Below are positions 24,346 to 33,094 of a stretch of 59,911 nt of DNA, piece by piece. This DNA is from Bacteroidia bacterium (lineage in GTDB: Bacteria > Bacteroidota > Bacteroidia > SpSt-205), in contig JANXCX010000008.1 of the NCBI GenBank assembly GCA_025059535.1, positions 1-59,911 on the forward strand. The letters are read 5' to 3'. The position numbers were made by a program, and so were the translations under genes. Numbering within the stretch: position 1 is the first letter of the stretch; each line of letters begins with the position of its first letter. The notes under the pieces are model-generated. The model did no database searches and was not told where the DNA came from. It saw only the letters and a list, made by a program, of their open reading frames with translations.

Positions 24346-25341
24346 ATGGATCGGGAACAGGTTGTACGAGAGGCCGAGGCTTTGCGGGACCTTTACCGCC
24401 GATTGCGTGAGCGTCTGGCCCAAGTGATTGTCGGTCAGGATGAGCCGCTACATTATTTGGCCCTTAGCCTTTTTGGTCGGGGCCATGCCCTACTTATAGG
24501 GCCGCCCGGGGTGGCTAAAACCCTTATGGTAAGCAGCCTAGCGCAGGCTATGGGCCTTTCTTTCCATCGCATTCAATTCACGCCAGACCTTATGCCAGCG
24601 GACATTTTAGGTACGGAAATGCTGCAAATTGACCCCGAAACGGGGCGGCGCTATTTCCGCTTTACGCCGGGTCCCATCTTTGCGCATGTAATTTTAGCCG
24701 ATGAAATCAATCGCGCTTCTCCAAAAACCCAATCGGCGCTCTTGGAAGCCATGCAGGAGCGCACGGTTTCTGTAGGGGGGCAGAGCTATCCGCTGCCTGA
24801 CCCCTTCTTTGTCCTAGCGACGCAAAACCCTATAGAACAAGAGGGGACTTATCCGCTGCCCGAGGCCCAACTTGACCGGTTTATGTTTGCCATTTTCGTG
24901 GGCTACCCCACGCAAGCGGAAGAGATGGAAATCATGCGGCGCACGACAGCGCTATGGGAGCCGCAGATAGAGCCCTTCCTTTCGGCGGAACGAATCCTTG
25001 AGGTGCAACGGTTGGTTCGGCGCATGCCAGTGGCCGAAAATGTCATCCGATATGCCGTTGAGCTAGCCCGCAGCACGCGCCCACAAGAGAATAAAGACCC
25101 CTTCATTAAGGAGCATGTGAGTTGGGGAGTAGGTCCGAGGGCGGCCCAATTTCTCCTTATTGCCGCCAAGACTCATGCCCTCCTTTCGGGTAAATATGCC
25201 CCCGACGTAGAAGATGTACAACGGGTGGCCATTCCTGTTCTGCGGCACCGAATGGTCCTTTCCTATCAAGCGGAGGCTGAAGGCATCTCACCTGAGCGCA
25301 TAATCCGCTATCTCATAGAAGAAAAGGTGCCGGTCGTATGA
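24346..25341 (+). CDS. MoxR-family AAA+ ATPase
   Basis: 331 aa from the ATG at 24346. Seen: VIVGQDEPLHYLALSLFGRG, Walker A GPPGVAKTL (~residues 52-60), Walker B VILADEINRASPKTQSALLE, and sensor FVLATQNPIEQEGTYPLPEAQLDRF. MoxR ATPases act as chaperones for metal-enzyme maturation or envelope stress, normally with DUF58 and VWA partners encoded next door. Here the next gene is glpK with an ATGA overlap and no partner is present in the window. The upstream part of the frame (from 24202) is a shadow of the ccmC-like gene. Confidence 0.94.
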   Translation: MDREQVVREAEALRDLYRRLRERLAQVIVGQDEPLHYLALSLFGRGHALLIGPPGVAKTLMVSSLAQAMGLSFHRIQFTPDLMPADILGTEMLQIDPETGRRYFRFTPGPIFAHVILADEINRASPKTQSALLEAMQERTVSVGGQSYPLPDPFFVLATQNPIEQEGTYPLPEAQLDRFMFAIFVGYPTQAEEMEIMRRTTALWEPQIEPFLSAERILEVQRLVRRMPVAENVIRYAVELARSTRPQENKDPFIKEHVSWGVGPRAAQFLLIAAKTHALLSGKYAPDVEDVQRVAIPVLRHRMVLSYQAEAEGISPERIIRYLIEEKVPVV

Positions 25342-26741
25342 GTGATTTGCTTTTGGCGCTGGATGAGGGGACCAGTTCGGCGCGGGCTATAGTTTTTACG
25401 TTGGCGGGCGAGATAGTGGGGTTGGGCCGGCGCTCGCTTAGCCTTTACTATCCTCAAGCCGGTTGGGTAGAGCAGGACCCAGAAGAGCTATGGGAAGCCC
25501 AATATGAGGCGGTTGGTGAGGCGCTGCGCAGTGCTGGGGTGGGGCCTTCCGTCATTCGGGCTATCGGCATCACTAATCAACGGGAGACCACTATCGCTTG
25601 GGACCCTGCTACAGGTAAGCCGTATGGGCGGGCCATTGTGTGGCAGGATCGGCGTACGGCCCCCCTCTGTGAAGCCCTCAGGCCCCATACCGAATGGCTG
25701 CGCCAAGAAACGGGGCTTTTACCTGACCCTTACTTTTCGGCTACGAAAATTCGCTGGTTTTTGGAGGAAGGCGGGGTCCCGCGTACGGCTCAATTCGGCA
25801 CGGTAGATGCTTGGCTGCTGTATAAGCTCACTGGTCAGAGCCTTACGGATGTCTCCAACGCCTCGCGTACCTTACTTTTTAGCCTTAGGACGCTAAGTTG
25901 GTCGCCGGCACTTTTGGCGCTTTTGGGCCTTGAGGGGATTCGCCTTCCCGAAGTGCGTCCTAGCGGTAGCTTTTTCGGTGAGACTACCCTCTGGGGCGGA
26001 CGGCTCCCTATATGGGCGGTACTGGGGGATCAGCAGGCGGCGCTGTATGGCCACGGGGCCCATCAGCCTGGCCAAGCCAAAAATACCTATGGCACAGGCT
26101 GCTTTCTCCTCAAGAATATAGGTACCACGCCACTGCCCCCGCCTCCTGGCTGGCTAACTACCGTAGCTTGGCAGGTAGAGGGCCAGCCCGCCGTATATGC
26201 CTGGGAGGCCGCTATCTTCAATGCCGCTGCGGCGCTCCAGTGGCTAGAGCAAGTAGGCCTACTGCGAGATTATGCCGAGTTGGACTCTCTGAGCGGTTCT
26301 GCAGGCGAGGTGTTTTTTGTACCGGCCTTTACGGGGCTAGGCGCGCCTTACTGGGATCCGTATGCGCGCGGATTGATTATCGGCCTTACGCGCGAGACGG
26401 ATAGGCAAACCCTACTGCTAGCCGCCCTGGAATCCATAGCTTATCAGAGCGCAGATGCCTTAGCAGCCCTCGGGAAATTAGAGGCGCTTTATGTAGATGG
26501 CGGTGTGAGCGTAAATGCGCGGCTTATGCAGTTTCAGGCCGACCTTATAGATTGCCCCGTAATCCGACCCCTGCATGGGGAGGTAACGGCGTGGGGCGCT
26601 GCAGCCTTAGCGGCCTATAGGTGCGGGCTAAAGCCTGCTAAGCTCCCGGAAGCTGCCCGCTGGCTTCCGCGTCAGCCTGCTCCCACCCTCCACCGCTGGC
26701 GCGAAGCGGTGCGCCGAGCCCAAAACTGGCACGTCCCCTAA
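25338..26741 (+). CDS. glpK: FGGY-family glycerol kinase
   Basis: 467 aa. Seen: LLALDEGTSSARAIVF, GITNQRETTIAWDPATG and VWQDRRT, which are typical of GlpK and distinguish it from xylulokinases; later VFFVPAFTGLGAPYWDPYARG and YVDGGVSVNARLMQFQADL. It phosphorylates glycerol. At 467 aa it is slightly shorter than the usual ~497. The ATG overlaps the moxR stop (ATGA), suggesting translational coupling. No glpF or glpD is nearby. Confidence 0.93.
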   Translation: MSDLLLALDEGTSSARAIVFTLAGEIVGLGRRSLSLYYPQAGWVEQDPEELWEAQYEAVGEALRSAGVGPSVIRAIGITNQRETTIAWDPATGKPYGRAIVWQDRRTAPLCEALRPHTEWLRQETGLLPDPYFSATKIRWFLEEGGVPRTAQFGTVDAWLLYKLTGQSLTDVSNASRTLLFSLRTLSWSPALLALLGLEGIRLPEVRPSGSFFGETTLWGGRLPIWAVLGDQQAALYGHGAHQPGQAKNTYGTGCFLLKNIGTTPLPPPPGWLTTVAWQVEGQPAVYAWEAAIFNAAAALQWLEQVGLLRDYAELDSLSGSAGEVFFVPAFTGLGAPYWDPYARGLIIGLTRETDRQTLLLAALESIAYQSADALAALGKLEALYVDGGVSVNARLMQFQADLIDCPVIRPLHGEVTAWGAAALAAYRCGLKPAKLPEAARWLPRQPAPTLHRWREAVRRAQNWHVP

Positions 26742-26749
26742 CTCTTGCC

Positions 26750-26757
26750 TATCTTTA
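26750..26757 (+). promoter_or_regulatory. TAnnTTTG-like box for the ATP-grasp gene
   Basis: TATCTTTA, one mismatch, 6 nt before the ATG at 26764. Confidence 0.45.
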
Positions 26758-26763
26758 CCCCCA

Positions 26764-27927
26764 ATGCACTGGATTTTTCTATCCCCTGAGTTTCCCCCTA
26801 ATTACCACCTTTTTGCCTGGCATTTCCGAGAGTTAGGCGGCCGTGCTTCGGGGATTGGGGGTCCTCCTCCCAACGAACTGCCGCCCCATATCACCCAGGC
26901 CCTGCACCACTACATAGGTGTGGAGGACCTTCATCACACAGAGCGCGTAATAGAGGCGGCGCGGATTTTAGCCAATCAGCTTGGGCGCCCAGACGGCGTA
27001 GACTCCTTCAACGAGTACTGGCTTCCCTTAGAGGCTCAGGTGCGCGCGGCTTTAGATATTCCTGGCCCGCGGCCTTCTGATCTGCCAGCTTTTCAGCAGA
27101 AAAGCCTAATGAAGGCCTATTTTCAAAAGGCTGGCCTTACGCCTATTCCGGGGGCTGTAGCCCGTACCTTTGCTGAGGTAGAGGATTTCGTACATACTCA
27201 TGGCCTTCCCATAATCGCTAAGCCCGATAAAGGCGTAGGCGCTGGCTCAACCTTTAAGATAAACAGCCCTGAGGACCTCAAGCGCTTTCAGCAGGCCTTT
27301 CGCCCTGGCTATCTTTTGGAGAAGTTTATCACAGGTACCATCCAGACCTATGATGGGCTGGTGGATAAAAATGGGCGTATAGTGTTTGCCGCTTCCATGG
27401 AGTATAGCCGCGGTGTAGCCGAGGTAGTGAATGAAGATACAGATATTTTTTACTTTGTTCAGCGCACTATACCGGCTGATTTGGCTGAATTCGGACCTAA
27501 GATAGTTCAAGCCTATGAATTAAAGGGGCGCTTCTTTCATTTTGAGTTTATACGCTCTACCGAAGGCACGCTTTATCCTCTGGAGGTGAATATGCGCCCT
27601 CCTGGGTATCCTACCCTGGATCTCTTTGACTTTGCCCATGATATAGATCTTTATCGGATTTGGGCGCAGGTTATTCATGGGCATGAGGTGCCCGAGCTGC
27701 CGCCGGCGCGCTACTTCGCCTGCTACGTATCCCGCAAAACCCACATTGGGTATGTTCATACGCATGAAGAGGTGCTTCGGCATTTAGGCTCGCACCTCAT
27801 CTACCACGCGCCCACAAATCCGCTCTTTCGCGCCGCTATGGGCGATTATCACTACGTAATACGCACCCACCACTGGGAGGAGATGATAGAATTGGCTTCT
27901 TACATTCAACGCCGCCTAATCTTTTAA
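26764..27927 (+). CDS. ATP-grasp domain protein, possible carboxylate-amine ligase
   Basis: 387 aa. The N-terminal ~100 residues look like a pre-ATP-grasp domain (FLSPEFPPNYHLFAWHFREL). The ATP-grasp part follows: QKSLMKAYFQKAGLTPIPGA, LPIIAKPDKGVGAGSTFKI (Lys for ATP), YLLEKFITGTIQTYDGLVD, and the metal-binding end FFHFEFIRSTEGTLYPLEVNM (ExN). The substrate is not evident. It is followed by an esterase gene 9 bp on, behind a Shine-Dalgarno sequence, so the pair is probably an operon; that suggests one pathway for a peptide-like or ester-linked metabolite, which is an inference only. Confidence 0.82.
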   Translation: MHWIFLSPEFPPNYHLFAWHFRELGGRASGIGGPPPNELPPHITQALHHYIGVEDLHHTERVIEAARILANQLGRPDGVDSFNEYWLPLEAQVRAALDIPGPRPSDLPAFQQKSLMKAYFQKAGLTPIPGAVARTFAEVEDFVHTHGLPIIAKPDKGVGAGSTFKINSPEDLKRFQQAFRPGYLLEKFITGTIQTYDGLVDKNGRIVFAASMEYSRGVAEVVNEDTDIFYFVQRTIPADLAEFGPKIVQAYELKGRFFHFEFIRSTEGTLYPLEVNMRPPGYPTLDLFDFAHDIDLYRIWAQVIHGHEVPELPPARYFACYVSRKTHIGYVHTHEEVLRHLGSHLIYHAPTNPLFRAAMGDYHYVIRTHHWEEMIELASYIQRRLIF

Positions 27928-27931
27928 GGAG
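27926..27931 (+). promoter_or_regulatory. Shine-Dalgarno sequence AAGGAG before the esterase gene
   Basis: AAGGAG overlaps the stop codon of the ATP-grasp gene and is 5 nt from the ATG at 27937. No comparable purine-rich site was noticed before the other starts inspected. Confidence 0.65.
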
Positions 27932-27936
27932 CGACC

Positions 27937-28674
27937 ATGGAGGTGGCCCATTACTTTTGGGAAGTGCCGGCATTAGGCCGGCCCATACGCCTCAATAGAT
28001 ATGGTACAGAGGGTCAGCCGCTTCTCGGTTTTCCCGCTCAAGAGGGTGACCATCGTAACCTAGAAGACTTCGGCCTCATAGCCGCCATCCAGCCTTTTAT
28101 TGAACGGGGCGAACTTCAAATCTTTACTATAGACAGCTACGATAAGGAAAGCTGGACAAATCCCGACCTACCCCCAGGTGAGCGGGCAAGTAGATATGAA
28201 ATATATGTGAATTTTGTACGCCACACGGTACTACCCTTTATTTGGCAGCATACCTCTAAGCCGGTTTGGACCACAGGCGTCAGTATGGGGGCTTATCATG
28301 CAGCGAACTTCCTCTTTCGTTTCCCCCATGATTTCGGTGGCGTAATAGCCCTAAGCGGGGTGTATGAGCTATCGGAGTTTATTGGCTCTTACAGTGATGA
28401 GCGGGTGTATTATAATAGCCCCCTCTGGTTTCTGCCTAATTTGGAGGATCCCTACTATCTAGAGGAGCTGCGGCGCAAAGTGATTGTGCTCTGTGTGGGG
28501 CAGGGTGCCTGGGAAGAGCCTATGCTTACCCAAACGCGCCGCATGCAGGCTATCTTGGCGCAAAAAGGCATACCGGCCTGGGTAGATATCTGGGGCCCCG
28601 ACGTAAATCATGATTGGCCCTGGTGGCATCGGCAATTGCCCTACTTTTTAGAAAGGCTTTTACCCCGAACCTAA
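27937..28674 (+). CDS. Alpha/beta-hydrolase esterase
   Basis: 245 aa. The nucleophile elbow is GVSMGAYHAANFLFRFP (GxSxG), followed by GGVIALSGVYELSEF; a late acidic residue and His in WGPDVNHDWPWWHRQLPYFL complete a plausible Ser-Asp-His triad. This matches the esterase/PHB-depolymerase-like family. There is no signal peptide, so it is cytosolic. It is co-directional with and 9 bp after the ATP-grasp gene. Confidence 0.85.
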   Translation: MEVAHYFWEVPALGRPIRLNRYGTEGQPLLGFPAQEGDHRNLEDFGLIAAIQPFIERGELQIFTIDSYDKESWTNPDLPPGERASRYEIYVNFVRHTVLPFIWQHTSKPVWTTGVSMGAYHAANFLFRFPHDFGGVIALSGVYELSEFIGSYSDERVYYNSPLWFLPNLEDPYYLEELRRKVIVLCVGQGAWEEPMLTQTRRMQAILAQKGIPAWVDIWGPDVNHDWPWWHRQLPYFLERLLPRT

Positions 28675-28712
28675 CGAAAGAAACGGCCGACTGAAGTGGA
28701 GGCTACTCCTTT

Positions 28713-29612
28713 CTATCCCTTAGGAAATCCGCGGAAAGGTCGTTGTTGAAGATAAGCTAAGATGGTTTCCGCCTGTTCCTGGGGTATAGCTATGTAGTTC
28801 CTATTCAGGCGAGTCTCTGGAGTATAGTGGAAGGGTTGGAGCCCTTCTTTCTGAGCTACATACCAGCGATACCCATAAGCTTCAAGGAAGCGTAAGATCT
28901 CTTCAGCCGCATAGCCCCACGGTAGCGTGCGAAATGACTCTACCTCTATCAACCATACTGGTCGTATCCGCGTCAGTACATCAATACTACGGCGTAGTAT
29001 ACTTAGTTCTGCACCTTCCGCATCCATCTTGATTAGGCGGATAGTATTGATAGAGTGCTCCTTTACATAATCGTCTAAAGTATAAGTTTGTATAGTAATA
29101 GTAGATTCAATATTGAATTGCGAATTAGGAGGTTTCAGGCTATTTAGGCCGCTTTCGTAAGAAGAAGATACAAAAAGTGTGGCTTCTCCTTTTTTATCCG
29201 TTAAGGCGTATGCCTCCACATGTACGATCTTTTCAAGTTTATTAGCCGCTATGTTGTTTAGTAGTCTGCTGCGCTCACGAGGAGAGGGCTCAAAACTTAT
29301 GACTTTTCCATAAGGTTTCACGCAGATATCAGCCAGCAGCGAATAAAGCCCGTGATGCGCGCCTATGTCTATAAAAATGTCTCCTTGCCTGAGAAATCGG
29401 GCTACAAAACGTAGGTCATATTCTTCTAGACGATGATCACGATGGAATAGAGCTAAGATAGAATTTTCATCAAAGGTAGGAATGAATCTAAATCCATATC
29501 GGGTCCTAATGGGTAGGTGAAACAGGTCTAGCAGCTTTACACGCCACCTAAATACTCTGAACGGCATCTCCTGAATTTTCTGCAGAAACCAGTTTTTCAG
29601 ACGCCTTAGCAT
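28713..29612 (-). CDS. FkbM-family methyltransferase
   Basis: 299 aa from the ATG at 29612. The SAM-binding core reads GDIFIDIGAHHGLYSLLA, then VISFEPSPRERSRLLNNIAA and IRLIKMDAEGAELSILR, the FkbM signature that ends in the DxEG motif. Such enzymes O-methylate sugars or polyketides; next to gmhA a glycan role is likely. The ATG is preferred over an in-frame TTG nine bases upstream because it follows an exact TACCTTTG box by 6 nt. It is more AT-rich in codon choice than its neighbours, a hint of transfer. A decayed copy of its first codons lies upstream (29670-29745). Confidence 0.87.
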   Translation of the reverse strand: MLRRLKNWFLQKIQEMPFRVFRWRVKLLDLFHLPIRTRYGFRFIPTFDENSILALFHRDHRLEEYDLRFVARFLRQGDIFIDIGAHHGLYSLLADICVKPYGKVISFEPSPRERSRLLNNIAANKLEKIVHVEAYALTDKKGEATLFVSSSYESGLNSLKPPNSQFNIESTITIQTYTLDDYVKEHSINTIRLIKMDAEGAELSILRRSIDVLTRIRPVWLIEVESFRTLPWGYAAEEILRFLEAYGYRWYVAQKEGLQPFHYTPETRLNRNYIAIPQEQAETILAYLQQRPFRGFPKG

Positions 29613-29618
29613 TGGACA

Positions 29619-29626
29619 CAAAGGTA
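29619..29626 (-). promoter_or_regulatory. TAnnTTTG box for fkbM
   Basis: TACCTTTG on the minus strand, exact, 6 nt before the ATG at 29612. Confidence 0.65.
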
Positions 29627-29669
29627 AAAGTAAGCGGAAACGGAAGGACTAAGGTTTTAGCTAGCTGGC

Positions 29670-29732
29670 CTATACTCTAAACCGCCATGCCTGAATTTTC
29701 TCGGAGCCACAGTTTTTTAGTCGGCCTATCAC
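29670..29732 (-). pseudogene. Decayed duplicate of the fkbM 5' end
   Basis: On the minus strand, GTG at 29732 opens a 20-codon frame ending in TAG at 29670: MIGRLKNCGSEKIQAWRFRV. The intact fkbM product begins MLRRLKNWFLQKIQEMPFRV. The DNA is alignable too (shared CTGAATTTTCT on the plus strand, and the promoter). It looks like a partial tandem duplication of fkbM promoter plus first codons, or the stump of a second methyltransferase gene. It may still be transcribed from its own exact box. Confidence 0.6.
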
Positions 29733-29737
29733 TAATT

Positions 29738-29745
29738 CAAAGGTA
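29738..29745 (-). promoter_or_regulatory. TAnnTTTG box in front of the fkbM remnant
   Basis: TACCTTTG, identical to the fkbM box, 5 nt before the remnant GTG at 29732. Confidence 0.55.
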
Positions 29746-29772
29746 GTAAGTAGAAATTTGCCGAGAGAAGAA

Positions 29773-30348
29773 TTAAGGTTCTGTCCAGTTAGCCTCAATA
29801 AGCTGGCATATGATGTGGCCGAGTAAGAGATGGGCTTCTTGGATGCGTGCGGTGTCATGCGAAGGTACACGAAGGAGGTAGTCGCACCAAGGGGCCATCT
29901 TATCCCCGCCAGCACCCGTAAACCCTATGGTAACCATGCCCAAAGCCCGGGCGGTTTCTAAAGCACGCAGGATATTGGGCGAGCTTCCTGAAGTGCTGAA
30001 AGCCCAGAGCAGGTCACCTGGCTTTCCCCATGCTCGTAAAAGGCGCGCAAAAACTTCCTCGTACCCGTAGTCGTTGGCTACTGCCGTAAGGTAAGAGGTA
30101 TTGACATGGAGGGCTTCGGCGGGTAGGGGCGCCCTATCGCGGTAATAGCGCCCAGTCAATTCGGCGGCTAGGTGTTGGGCTTCCGCCGCACTCCCGCCAT
30201 TACCGCACAGGTACAGCTTATGACCCTGACGGAGGGCCTGTAGCATGGTATAGGCTATGCGCTCAACCATCTCTACCATACCGGGTTGAAAAAGCGCCTC
30301 ATGAAGGCGCCAGGCTTCTTCTAATGCCTTTTGGATAATAGTCTGCAC
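29773..30348 (-). CDS. gmhA: Phosphoheptose isomerase / SIS-domain protein (GmhA)
   Basis: 191 aa from the GTG at 30348. GmhA converts sedoheptulose 7-phosphate to heptose 7-phosphate for the LPS inner core. Seen: LYLCGNGGSAAEAQHLAAEL, TGRYYRDRAPLPAEALHVN, LWAFSTSGSSPNILRALETA and the C-terminal IQEAHLLLGHIICQLIE. The GTG gives the standard family length and follows a near-match box by 5 nt; the longer frame to 30387 adds residues unlike the family. Confidence 0.93.
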   Translation of the reverse strand: MQTIIQKALEEAWRLHEALFQPGMVEMVERIAYTMLQALRQGHKLYLCGNGGSAAEAQHLAAELTGRYYRDRAPLPAEALHVNTSYLTAVANDYGYEEVFARLLRAWGKPGDLLWAFSTSGSSPNILRALETARALGMVTIGFTGAGGDKMAPWCDYLLRVPSHDTARIQEAHLLLGHIICQLIEANWTEP

Positions 30349-30353
30349 GGGCC

Positions 30354-30361
30354 TAAAAGTA
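30354..30361 (-). promoter_or_regulatory. TAnnTTTG-like box for gmhA
   Basis: TACTTTTA on the minus strand, one mismatch, 5 nt before the GTG at 30348. Confidence 0.45.
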
Positions 30362-30413
30362 AGAAATCTGCACTGACATTTTGTCATGGCGCGTAATTTG
30401 CCCCTTCCCCACC

Positions 30414-33032
30414 ATGAATTGGAACCAGTTTACCGTGCGGGCTCAAGAGGCCCTTCAAAGGGCGGTAGAAATAGCCCAATCCCATAATCATAGCACGGTG
30501 GAAAGCGGGCATCTGCTTTTAGCCCTTTTGCGGCGGGATGACCTGGTGACCCCTTTCCTCCTCCAAAAGGTGGGGGTATCGCCGGAGATGCTTTTAGCCG
30601 GCGCAGAGAAATGGCTGAACGAACAGCCTAAGCTTACCACGCCAGCTGGCACACCTAATCTGGGTCCTACGCTGAGTGAAGCGCTTCAGCGGGCTTTAGC
30701 CCATGCCGGCCGCCTAAAAGATACCTACGCCAGCGTGGAGCACCTCTGGCTGGCTCTAGTGGAAGGCAAAGAACCCATCGGACGCCTCCTGCGAGAGCGG
30801 GGCCTTACGGTAGAAGCGCTAGAGAAGGCTATTTTGGCGCTGCGAGGTGGGAAAAAAGCTACAGACCCTTCTGCCGAAGAGAAATTCAATGCGCTCCAGC
30901 GATATGCCCTAGACCTTACCGATCTGGCACGCCGAGGCAAACTAGACCCCGTTATCGGACGCGAAGAGGAGATCCGAAGAACTCTTCAAATTCTGGCACG
31001 TCGCACTAAAAATAACCCTGTCCTTATTGGTCATCCGGGGGTAGGTAAGACGGCTATCGTAGAGGGTATAGCCCACCGAATCGCCTTAGGCGATGTGCCA
31101 GAAAATCTCAAACATAAGCGCCTTTTTTCCTTAGACATGGCCGCCTTACTAGCGGGGGCCATGTATCGTGGCCAGTTTGAGGAGCGGCTCAAAGCCGTAA
31201 TCCAAGAAGTAGTACAGTCCGAAGGCCAGATTATCCTTTTCATTGATGAGCTGCATAACCTTATTGGTGCAGGCAAGGCGGAAGGCGCTATGGACGCCGG
31301 CAATATCCTCAAGCCAGCGCTGGCGCGCGGGGAATTGCGCGTAATTGGGGCTACCACCTTAGATGAATATCAAAAATATATTGAAAAAGACAAAGCCTTA
31401 GAGCGGCGCTTCCAGCCTGTCTATGTAGATGAGCCATCGGTAGAAGCGACCATATCCATCCTCCGCGGGCTTAAGGAGCGGTATGAAGTGCATCATGGGA
31501 TTCGGATTACCGATGAGGCGATAGTAGCCGCTGCGGAACTCTCACACCGCTATATTACCGATCGTTTTCTCCCCGATAAAGCCATAGACCTCATAGATGA
31601 GGCGGCGGCGCGCCTTCGGTTGGCTATTGACTCTTTGCCCGAGCCGCTGGATAATTTAGAGCGGCGCATCCGCCAGTTGGAAGTAGAGCGCGAGGCGCTC
31701 AAAATAGAGAAGGATGAGCGCAAGGTAGCTGAGCTCACGCGCACCTTGGAGGAACTTTATCAAAAGCGTCAGGCTCTGCGCAGCCAGTGGGAAGTGGAAA
31801 AGGCTTTGATCGGTGAAATTCGGGCCGCGCGCGCGGAGATAGAGCGGCTTCGCAATGAAGCCGAGTACGCCGAGCGGCAAATGGAGTGGGGGAAAGCGGC
31901 TGAACTGCGCTACGGCCGTATCCCAGCTGCCGAAAAGAAGATAGAAGAGCTTACCGCCCAGCTCAATACCCTGACGGAAAAGGGTGAAAGGCTCTTGCGG
32001 GAAGAAGTAACCGCCGAGGATATAGCTTCTGTCGTAAGCCGCTGGACAGGCATACCAGTGGCCAAAATGCTCAAGTCCGAACGGGAGAAACTCTTAGAGC
32101 TGGAGACTATCCTCCACCAGCGCGTAGTAGGCCAGGAAGAAGCGGTGCGGGCCGTGGCCCATGCCATTCGGCGTAGCCGAGCCGGCATCCAAGACCCTAA
32201 CCGGCCCATCGGTTCTTTTCTCTTCATAGGCCCTACCGGCGTGGGTAAAACCGAACTGGCCAAAGCCTTAGCCGAGGCCCTCTTCAATTCGGAGCAGGCG
32301 ATGGTGCGGATTGACATGTCCGAGTATCAGGAGAAGCACACGGTAAGCCGCCTAATTGGTGCCCCGCCAGGTTATGTAGGCTATGAAGAAGGTGGCCAGC
32401 TTACGGAGGCGATTCGCCGCCGCCCCTACAGCGTCATTCTATTGGACGAAATAGAGAAGGCTCACCCCGATGTCTTCAATATTCTCCTTCAGGTCTTAGA
32501 TGATGGTCGTCTTACAGATGGCAAAGGCCGCGTGGTCAATTTCAAGAATACTCTTATCATTATGACCTCTAATATTGGCGCACCGCTTATTATGGAGCGG
32601 CTTTCGGAAAGCGCGCTGGCGGATGAGGAAAGGCTAATGGAAGGGCTAAGGGCAGAGATTATGGGGCTTCTCAAGCGCACTTTTCGGCCAGAGTTTCTCA
32701 ATAGGATTGATGAGATTGTGCTCTTCAGGCCTTTGACCGCCGACCTTTTACGCCAGATAGTAGAGCTTCAGCTTCGGCAGGTGCAGCGGCGCTTAGAAGA
32801 GCAAGGCGTGGCCCTTGGCTGGGAGCCCGAAGTCGTAGAATACCTGGCGGAGGTAGGCTATGATGTGCAGTTTGGCGCACGGCCGCTTCGCCGGGCTATC
32901 CAACAGCTTATCCTAAATCCGCTTGCGGAGAAGCTCCTGCGCGGGGATGTGCCCGCCGAGGGCATTTACCTGCGGCAAGTGGAAGGCGTCATTTTCTTCA
33001 CGCCCATGTCCGTAGCCCAGGAAACCCGCTAA
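30414..33032 (+). CDS. clpB: ATP-dependent disaggregase ClpB
   Basis: 872 aa from the ATG at 30414 ([20 protein letters not shown], the standard ClpB start). Clp_N repeats occupy ~1-145; the first AAA+ domain has Walker A GHPGVGKT and Walker [15 protein letters not shown]; the coiled-coil middle domain spans ~400-520; the second AAA+ domain has [17 protein letters not shown], Walker [21 protein letters not shown] and the D2-small end. It rescues aggregated proteins with DnaK. A TAATTTG sequence lies 13 nt upstream, a poorer fit than other boxes; no CIRCE element was seen. A strong terminator follows. Confidence 0.97.
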   Translation: MNWNQFTVRAQEALQRAVEIAQSHNHSTVESGHLLLALLRRDDLVTPFLLQKVGVSPEMLLAGAEKWLNEQPKLTTPAGTPNLGPTLSEALQRALAHAGRLKDTYASVEHLWLALVEGKEPIGRLLRERGLTVEALEKAILALRGGKKATDPSAEEKFNALQRYALDLTDLARRGKLDPVIGREEEIRRTLQILARRTKNNPVLIGHPGVGKTAIVEGIAHRIALGDVPENLKHKRLFSLDMAALLAGAMYRGQFEERLKAVIQEVVQSEGQIILFIDELHNLIGAGKAEGAMDAGNILKPALARGELRVIGATTLDEYQKYIEKDKALERRFQPVYVDEPSVEATISILRGLKERYEVHHGIRITDEAIVAAAELSHRYITDRFLPDKAIDLIDEAAARLRLAIDSLPEPLDNLERRIRQLEVEREALKIEKDERKVAELTRTLEELYQKRQALRSQWEVEKALIGEIRAARAEIERLRNEAEYAERQMEWGKAAELRYGRIPAAEKKIEELTAQLNTLTEKGERLLREEVTAEDIASVVSRWTGIPVAKMLKSEREKLLELETILHQRVVGQEEAVRAVAHAIRRSRAGIQDPNRPIGSFLFIGPTGVGKTELAKALAEALFNSEQAMVRIDMSEYQEKHTVSRLIGAPPGYVGYEEGGQLTEAIRRRPYSVILLDEIEKAHPDVFNILLQVLDDGRLTDGKGRVVNFKNTLIIMTSNIGAPLIMERLSESALADEERLMEGLRAEIMGLLKRTFRPEFLNRIDEIVLFRPLTADLLRQIVELQLRQVQRRLEEQGVALGWEPEVVEYLAEVGYDVQFGARPLRRAIQQLILNPLAEKLLRGDVPAEGIYLRQVEGVIFFTPMSVAQETR

Positions 33033-33039
33033 AACTAAA

Positions 33040-33079
33040 GAGGGGGCTCACCCAAAGCGAGCCCCCTCCTCTTTTTTTT
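33040..33079 (+). terminator. Rho-independent terminator after clpB
   Basis: Perfect 10-bp stem GAGGGGGCTC / GAGCCCCCTC (33040-33049, 33059-33068) with a 9-nt loop and a run of eight T at 33072-33079. It may also limit the convergent gene at 33095. Confidence 0.93.
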
Positions 33080-33094
33080 GCTCTTCAGGCCTTT

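Noticed and set aside
29670-29915. 81-codon minus-strand frame between fkbM and gmhA
   Set aside because: Its first part overlaps gmhA in another frame; only the last 20 codons, from the GTG at 29732, resemble the fkbM start and are kept as a remnant.
30349-30413. CIRCE or heat-shock operator before clpB
   Set aside because: No CIRCE-type inverted repeat is present; only a weak TAATTTG at 30394-30400, 13 nt from the ATG.
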